Below, piece by piece: positions 53,961 through 64,000 of a DNA stretch of 64,000 bases. The notes under the pieces are model-generated. The model searched no databases. It had not been told where the DNA came from and saw only the letters and a program-made list of their open reading frames with translations. How positions within the stretch are numbered: position 1 is the stretch's first letter; each line of letters opens with the position of its first letter. Source of the stretch: Chrysomallon squamiferum (lineage: Eukaryota; Mollusca; Gastropoda; Neomphalida; Peltospiridae); NCBI GenBank assembly GCA_012295275.1, contig CM022669.1, positions 10,297,449 through 10,361,448 of the forward strand, read 5' to 3'. The position numbers were made by a program, and so were the translations under genes.

Positions 53961-55050
53961 TAATTTCATCGATACAATTTATTTGTGTTTAAAATGTACT
54001 GTGATACGGTTTCTTTCTTTCCTCCATATTGCTTAATTTTATATTAATGTCAACAAAATGCTACTGTAACATTTGCATAATCACCATTAAAACTTTTTGT
54101 ATCAATGAACGTGTCATTTTATTTTCAACAACAAAATGGTCTTATGACATTACTATCAGCACGAGAATTCTTAATGTCATAATGCTGGCATTTAATTTTT
54201 TTTGTAAACTGAGTTTTAAATTCCATTTGAATATATTACCTTTAATATGCTTTATTAACCCATTTGCTGGCCTCAAACTTAAATTGTTAGTCAGTTTGTG
54301 ACATCGAAGGATGTATTTTCAAACTGTTCCACTTAGGTTATCACAGAGCAGAAATCAGCTACAGTTAACCTAACTGTGAATGTTGGCCAGCCACATTCAT
54401 CTGTGACTAATAATAATAAAACAACAATGAACATTTATTGTAAGCTATTATAAAGAATATTTCTGGCATAGCCTATAAAACCTGGCCTGTGAACCAGTTT
54501 GTTGTGAGTTAACTTTGGTGCCATCTCATGCATGTCTTTTCAATGCAAAAGCTTCTGAATATCAATCAAAAAATCAAATCCCAGGTGATTACAAAATAGT
54601 ATTCGTTATTTCATGTTGGTTAAAAAAAGCTTTTGTTTTAACCCTTCAAGTGCTGTGGGGCCAATATTTCAGTCAGTAAAATGCCAGTAAATAATTGCAT
54701 TAGACATAAAATTCTATCAAATGTAAATTTAAGATTTCCCTAAATTAGCAGTGTTTCAATAAAACATTGATTTCTTTTATTTGATAACCAAAATTCCCAG
54801 AGTTGTGTGATCAAAACACTAAGTTTGGGATGTTATTAGAATTTAAAAACTAATTTGGCAATCCAGCTGTATAGCTTATAAATTAGCAAGATTACTTTAG
54901 GATATTTTGCCAAAATCTGCATAAACCTATACATCACTTTAATACATTCTTGTGATATAATGAAATGAACAATTTTTTTTTTTTTTTTTTTTTAATAACC
55001 ATTCAGAAAGGCTGAACCGTAAATCCATTGCAGAATGCATTCATCAAACG
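53961..55050. other. Convergent intergenic region between PGGT1B and RPS15
   Basis: AT-rich unique sequence with a T run at 54971-54994. No gene recognised; a 90-codon frame at 54029-54301 is AT-biased and without similarity. Confidence 0.5.
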
Positions 55051-55082
55051 GAAAAACACAACAAACTGAGACTGAATGTTCA

Positions 55083-58231
<3,149 letters not shown>

Positions 58232-58966
58232 GTTTAATGTTTTTACCGGAAAAGGACGAGCTTCAGCGGAACGATTTAATGCGACTGCGCATAGGTAAGA
58301 TACAACCTGGTAAACACCAATCAATTACTTACAAAGAATGAATGTTGTACATAAATAATTAATTTAAAATAAAAACAACAAAAACAAAAGTTATCATGTG
58401 GAGGCTGTTTGTTCTAAATAAATATGAAAATATGTAAATTTTAAAACTATAATTATATATAACGTTTTATTTTGCATTTTATATTAACATATTATATTTA
58501 AATGAATTAATTATACCTTTACTTCAGTATTTACTTTTAATTAACTATATACAGCTCAGATTAGTATTAAATTTCCAGAGTATTTAATGTTTTATTAATT
58601 ATTATGGCACATACTATGTTTTATACTTATATAAAATAGACAAAAGAAGAATACGTCGTATACACATTAGTATCTTACTCAGAAGCAAGGTACGAGACAA
58701 TATCGTAAGGGAATTTTACTGTGATAAGAAGTATTGTCGTTTGATCAGTGTTTTATAATAATGATTGATGACGTTCTTGAAGTTAATATCGCAGTATCAC
58801 GACAAGAAAATCATATCTAAATTTATTTTTTAAGTTTTACCGATATGGGTATATCAGACGATTCACCGGAGATAAAAAATTATAAGTGATAGTATCTGGC
58901 GCGGTTTTCGATTTGCATGGGACTACTACTGGTCCGACTAGTCAAAGCAGAAGATACATCCTTGCA
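58232..58966. promoter_or_regulatory. Divergent promoter region between RPS15 and the FERM-protein gene
   Basis: About 710 bp separate the RPS15 start (about 58255, minus) from the FERM-protein ATG. The RPS15 side has G/C-richer promoter sequence with an NRF-1-like block. On the other side 58840-58966 becomes more GC-rich (tctggcgcgg near 58895), consistent with a second start. Sharing of regulation is inferred from geometry. Confidence 0.4.
58248..58255 (-). promoter_or_regulatory. RPS15 TOP-like transcription start
   Basis: Minus strand CCTTTTCC, 17-24 nt before the ATG, looks like the 5' terminal oligopyrimidine that starts ribosomal-protein mRNAs. Upstream is ATTAAAT at roughly -25 and a TGCGCAGTCGCA block resembling an NRF-1 site (near 58281-58292). 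TOP mRNAs are translationally controlled by mTOR; assignment of this site is by position and composition only. Confidence 0.6.
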
Positions 58967-59110
58967 ATGTCTCGCCTGTCAAGACTGTTTCCAAGACTAT
59001 TCAAGGGCAACAAGGATAAAACAGGATTACGAGATTTGTCCAGTGATTCCAAAAATCCACAATGCCGTGTTCTTTTTCTGGACGAGACTCACATTAACAT
59101 CCCTTTCAAG
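58967..59110 (+). CDS. First coding exon of a FERM-domain (band 4.1 superfamily) protein, partial
   Basis: 48 codons from ATG to donor caag|gtttgt, phase 0. The first 30 residues are basic and Ser/Leu-rich (MSRLSRLFPRLFKGNKDK), followed by QCRVLFLDETHINIPFK, which looks like the first beta-strand of the FERM F1 lobe (C-R-V-x-L-D-x-T) in EPB41L4/EPB41L5-like proteins. Such proteins link membrane receptors to the actin cortex. No later FERM exon is visible up to 64000, so the next intron would exceed 4.8 kb. The reading frame is open upstream to 58886 but has no earlier ATG. An out-of-frame upstream ATG is at 58917. Confidence 0.6.
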
Positions 59111-59339
59111 GTTTGTTAACAAATATTACATAACACTCGATTGTATAATTTATTAATTATTAATAATAATATTATATGTATTATAACAATGTTAATATAT
59201 TAATACTATTAATAAATCAGCGACTTAGAACATTATGATTATCTGGATTCAAAGAAATCAACAGTGCCTGATCGTGGCTTATGATTAAACATTTCTGAAT
59301 TTGTTACATTAGTAATTGTGTGAAACAAACTTTGCACAT

Positions 59340-59375
<36 letters not shown>

Positions 59376-62300
59376 TACTTTCATATATATATTTAATATT
59401 GTACAAATATGTAAGTCAAAATGTTATAATAGTTTCCTTTTCTTGTTTTCCTTTTTTATTTTTATTTAAAATAACAAACACTATTTGATTTTAAGCATTA
59501 TTTAGATCAAAGAAGCCATTTAACTAATTGAGTTTAAAAATAAGAAGAATAATTAGTGCACAGATCAAGATGAGATGAATAAAGCCAATTGAAATCCATT
59601 CATATCGAACCAATGGATATGATCGTAATGCATGACATAAATTGTTATCTAGTAATGAGTAGTATGTCACAAGTTTATTTTATATATACAACACTGACCT
59701 GCTAAAATGAACTCTATGTAAGATATCACTTGTGAGCATATTGCAGACAAAATATTTGTTTAAGAAATTCAATTAGATGATCATAAATATAAATTGCAGT
59801 AATATCACAAGAATTAATGGTCTCTTGTTATTTAAATTGTTAATAACATTGTTAGGAAACTTTATAAACCTGTTTAATCGGGTAATATAATTTATCTATT
59901 TTGAAATTGAAATAGAACAAAAAAGTTTGAATATATTTTGTTGTTTTTGTTGTTGTTGTTGTGATGGTGGTGGCAAATTTTTTATAGGGTATTCATAGAC
60001 ACATTTTATTTATTTTTATTTATTTATTTTTTACTGTTCCAAAGAATCCTGATAAAGGTGTGTGTGTATGTCACTATGTGTGTGTAAAATGAGGCCTTGT
60101 ACCAATAAAATTAAAATGTAGTTTGATTTATAATAATTATAATGTTACAAAGTCTAGCACCTATGTATATTGAACACTGACAACAGGTTTTTCTTACCTG
60201 TTGATTTTTCTCTTAGACAAAACCATAATGAAACTTTATTAATTCTGAATTGTAAGCTTATGTAAGAAATGGGGATTTACACAACAGCTAGTAACTGGCT
60301 TACAGTCTATTTGTCAGTCTGACATTGGTTAAATTTTCAAGCAGCTATGGTTTAAGTTTGACATTCAATTATAATAATGATGTATACAAACCCAAAACTA
60401 ATTTCATGCCATGACGGCCAGTTCAAATATTATCTTCCATGAGCATGCTAAAATTAAATAAATCTGTATAATGGCTAATGTTATAAGTGGATTGATGATA
60501 TGCCAGGAGCATGGACTTCAAGATATTCTAAGATGAAATCATGTATGTATTTGTTGTTAAAAGGAAGTGGGTAATTTGGTTGAGTTGTGTAAAGCCTGAT
60601 AAAACATTTGAGATGTAATGTATTTGTTACTACAGAGTTTGAGAAAGTTAGAAAGTTCTGGAAGTCTGATTAGAAGGCTACACCACTAATGTGAAACATA
60701 TTCAGTAACCATTTGTCTATCATTTACCTTTCTTTTTAAAAAAACACCAGAAAACAAAAAAATAAAAAGAAAGTTGTTACGGCAAGTTATTATTGTGGAA
60801 GAAGATCACATATTATATTTCTTGAAAATAAAAAAAACAACAACCAAAATAGTAATAATAATAAAAAATATAATATTAAAAAACATTAAAAACCCCCACA
60901 AAAAATAACAACAAAACCAAAAACAATCTACAATACATATACATCCCAGTTGTCACCTTTTGTTAAGTACACATCATTGATCAATAATAGTTTTGCAATC
61001 TCACTGTTATATAATGAATCATTCACTTATTATAAGGAACTGAAACTGTATATTGTAATGTGTGTTGTATGGAACAAAATTAATAACTAACTCGTATTGG
61101 GTTATTCGGTATGTTAAATTTCTTATTAGGTATTCATTCATTTATCTTTATTATTTTCAGTTGTTTTATGTACTTGCCATTGTTTTAATTATTATTATTT
61201 AAAACATTAAGTTTTCATTGCAGTTTAAACTTCAGAAATTCTCTAAAAGTATTTTCAAAAAAAAATTCTTTCAGTCAGCTTTTAAATCAGAAAAGGAAAC
61301 TCTGCAATTACCGAATGCCATAGTCAAAATTGATAGCAGCTGCAGCTTCATTCACAGCAGCAGCAATAATGTTGTTCTTTTTTTTCTCTTATTTCTTTCT
61401 TTTACTTTTATTTTTTCTGTTTTGACTGTAATATTGTCAGTATGTTTTCAAAAAATAAATCAACAACATGTTAACACTAACAGTAAAACTGTCGTGTAAA
61501 TTGTGAAATGGTAATAAACTGTATTTTCTTCTGCATATTTTTTTTTTCACGTATATTTTCTGAAATGCAATGTTGGAAATATATGGTTTTGTTTTAAGTT
61601 TATTTAATCATTCTTTGTGCAGAATGATCAGGAATGCCATTGTGGATATAACTACATTAATATATTATATTTATTAAATATAAGAGGACTTCTATTTCAG
61701 ATATATAAAGTTATTTATTCTCCTGTAAAAACAAAAATTACAATCAAAGTCAACCAAATGCCATGTTCAGAACATTTAAACAGGTTAGTGTTAACTCCCA
61801 GCACAAAGTTGCCCAGGCATTTTATTAGTATATCCAAAGACAAATACAGTCGTTTTAATGGGGGTCTTTATAGTACATGGTGGTACTTATAAACATGTTT
61901 GTCCACAATAAAATTGTGTCCCCAACATAAACCAGTAAATAGGCTCATAAATACACAGAAGGATAATCTTTAAAGGTTGTGTTACCTGAAAGAATGTGGT
62001 TACTTGATTGCTAATTCAGTCACTTTCAGCTATATATTTTTAACTTTTTCTTCTTTTTCTTCTTTTTTTAAAATCTTTTAATTATTATATTTTTCTTTTG
62101 ATATTATTTTTCTTTTCCTATGTTTTATTTTTATTTTTTTTATTTTATTATTATTATTTTTTTTTAAAATGATATATATATATATAAATTCTTCTTCTAC
62201 AAAAATATTTTTGTATTTTTATTACTTTTATTTATTTTATAATATTTTTGTGTATTTATTATTTTAATTTATTTTGTACCTGTGCAGTTCTTGATGAATA

Positions 62301-62380
62301 AAACAAAAAAAATACATAAATTTGTTTAAATGCTTTCACTGTGTCTTTCACCTGTCAGATAAAAAAATCAGATCCAGCCA
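59111..62380. other. Intron of the FERM-protein gene or spacer, no exon recognised
   Basis: (TA)n at 59340-59368, A- and T-rich tracts at 60730-60920 and 62040-62300. Two open frames at 61218-61499 and 61617-61892 have acceptor-like sequence before them, but their composition is AT-biased and neither continues the FERM domain. Confidence 0.5.
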
Positions 62381-62469
62381 TAGACATATAAAAGTATCTA
62401 AAAAAAATGGGAGACAAGTTGGACAGATTATGACTGATACACAGGAAAATAAACATACCTACACAAAAA

Positions 62470-62690
62470 ATTCAGAAAAACTTCCTATGTGGTTGGACTT
62501 GACAAGTAACATTAGATTCACATAGATGTAGAACACACAAAACCCCATATGTACACTCATGCACACACACACACACACAAACTATACACATGCATATACA
62601 GTCACACATGAAAAATGCAGGAAAACGTTCTATGTGTTGAATGTGACAATTAACATTACATTTACAAAGATGAAAAAACACACAAAAAAT
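62470..62690. pseudogene. Two diverged repeats resembling broken C2H2 zinc-finger units
   Basis: A segment near 62473-62545 and another near 62617-62685 share gaaaaacttcctatgtg, gacaa-taacatta, ttcaca(a/t)agatg and aacacacaaaa in order. In broken frames parts read like finger linkers and tips (HEKCRKTFYV, FTKMKKHTKNTHT). No intact C-x2-C/H-x3-H finger exists. A decayed finger gene is only one explanation; a simple old tandem repeat is the other. Confidence 0.3.
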
Positions 62691-62736
62691 ACACACACGC
62701 ACACAAACACACACACACACACAGACAGACAGACAG

Positions 62737-62752
<16 letters not shown>

Positions 62753-62802
<50 letters not shown>
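62753..62802. repeat. (CA)n microsatellite
   Basis: About 50 bp of AC repeat within a wider CA-rich tract with (ACAG)n at about 62721-62738. Confidence 0.95.
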
Positions 62803-62806
<4 letters not shown>

Positions 62807-62859
62807 CCACACACATAAAATGAACCTAAACAACAGTTTACAGGACTTGAAGTAACATA

Positions 62860-64000
62860 CAATTACAAAAGGTGTACATTTAAGCATGAATAATTCGAAG
62901 ACAGGATGTTTTATTGGTTTTGGGATAACTGCTTATTATGTTACCAGGGGAGTATTTAGTTTTTTTTTTAAATTCTCTTTAATGTCTTACTCTGCTGTGA
63001 AATTTCCTTGTTAAGCTGATATGTTATATGTTTTTTGTTCAGAATTAAAAGAAAATTAAAGAACCAATTCAAGATTGCAGCTGACTTCAGGATCTTTACC
63101 ATCAGTAATAATCTACAGAGATAGCAGACAAAAGAAAAAAAATAAATAAATAAAAAAATAATAATAAAAAAAATTAAATAAAATAAATCTGATTTAACAG
63201 AAGTAGATGAAATAAAGTAAATCAGGTTTGAATTTATGACAGGTTTATTTTCAGACCAGTTTAATATATTCATAATATTGCATACATAATCATGATAATG
63301 TAAAAACTGACACGTTAACCTGCATAGTTTAAATTACTATCCTGTTATTTTGGTATCGAGTCATTAAATATACACACATGCATGCATGCCCATTCATACA
63401 TATAGACAAATACATACATAAAGTGACACACACAGGTATATTGTTGTGATTGTTTTATAGATGTGTGTGTGAGTATATATTTGCATATTGTTTAGCAACA
63501 TAATGAGGTAAAAAGTTCCGTATTGGTGAATTTGTGTAAAATGTAACAAAATACGCCAGAATTATATTTACCAATAATATAAATATTATCTATCTATTTA
63601 AAAAATGTTTACACACATGCACACATACTTATATATATATTATAAATATCAACATTTATCAGTGCAAAAGGTTAAGATTTGTGTTATGCTAATTACGCAC
63701 ACACACACACAAAAAACCCCATACATTATTCATTACAGTAATATTTATTAAATTTATATTAAATAACCTTAACTGAAAATGTTAAGCCAATAATTATGTC
63801 TCGATGCAAATGAGAAATACTGTCTGTATGAACTAATTGATTTGGGTTATGTGTGTGTGTATATCGTTTAATTCAAACAAACAAACACACAACACACACA
63901 CACACACACACACACTCAATTGTAACATTTATTAAATAGCAATAGCTGAAAAATGTTAAACGTTAATAATTATGTCACTGTTTGGACAAGAAACACAGCT
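62860..64000. other. Terminal AT-rich spacer
   Basis: Diverged pair of phrases (gttaagccaataattatgtc near 63781, gttaaacgttaataattatg near 63955), each preceded by a (CA)n patch, suggests a repeat of about 175 bp running off the window end. No gene recognised. Confidence 0.4.

Noticed and set aside
61617-61892. Possible next exon of the FERM-protein gene
   Set aside because: Although preceded by tgtgcag, it encodes nothing like the FERM F1 lobe and has AT-biased codon content.

Overview
The window is eukaryotic nuclear DNA, very AT-rich and intron-dominated, with dense (CA)n, (GA)n, (TA)n and (ATT)n microsatellites and short exons spaced up to 10 kb apart. The protein families, the microsatellite load and the intron sizes point to a lophotrochozoan animal, most likely a cephalopod mollusc such as an octopus. 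The phylum is an inference; I ran no database search.

Four genes can be read exon by exon. (1) MEF2, + strand: eight coding exons from 19589 to 39654, preceded by an at least partly non-coding leader at 19471-19588. It encodes a 454-residue MADS-box/MEF2-domain transcription factor with an alpha2-type third exon, an IKSEP-ISP phospho-sumoyl motif and a long poly-Gln tract, and appears to have a long AT-rich 3' UTR. (2) PGGT1B, + strand: nine exons, 47141-53294, encoding a 357-residue protein geranylgeranyltransferase type I beta subunit with its zinc ligands. (3) RPS15 (uS19), - strand: five exons, 58231-55084, 151 residues, convergent with PGGT1B, with a TOP-like start and a first coding exon that holds only the ATG. 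Two paralogous H/ACA snoRNA candidates lie in its third intron. (4) The first coding exon (58967-59110) of a FERM-domain protein, + strand, divergent from RPS15. The rest of that gene is not recognisable in the window.

Regions: 1-19470 holds no gene I can identify. It has decayed minisatellites, microsatellites and a few islands of higher-complexity sequence that could be regulatory or upstream MEF2 leader exons. MEF2 introns 1 and 2 (5.9 and 10.4 kb) carry several decayed tandem arrays, a 679-bp pogo/Tc1-like MITE (33718-34396) and possible enhancer islands. 39655-46750 is MEF2 3' UTR and spacer. The PGGT1B gene carries a 1.57-kb foldback element in intron 5 and a decayed duplicate of exon 5 inside intron 4. 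59111-64000 is intron or spacer with microsatellites and two repeats that resemble broken zinc-finger coding units.

The most interesting items are the paired intronic H/ACA snoRNA candidates in RPS15 with a compensatory stem change, the cluster of alternative hairpins just after the MEF2 stop codon, the foldback element that would give intronic double-stranded RNA, the dead PGGT1B exon copy, and the microsatellites abutting several MEF2 splice acceptors.
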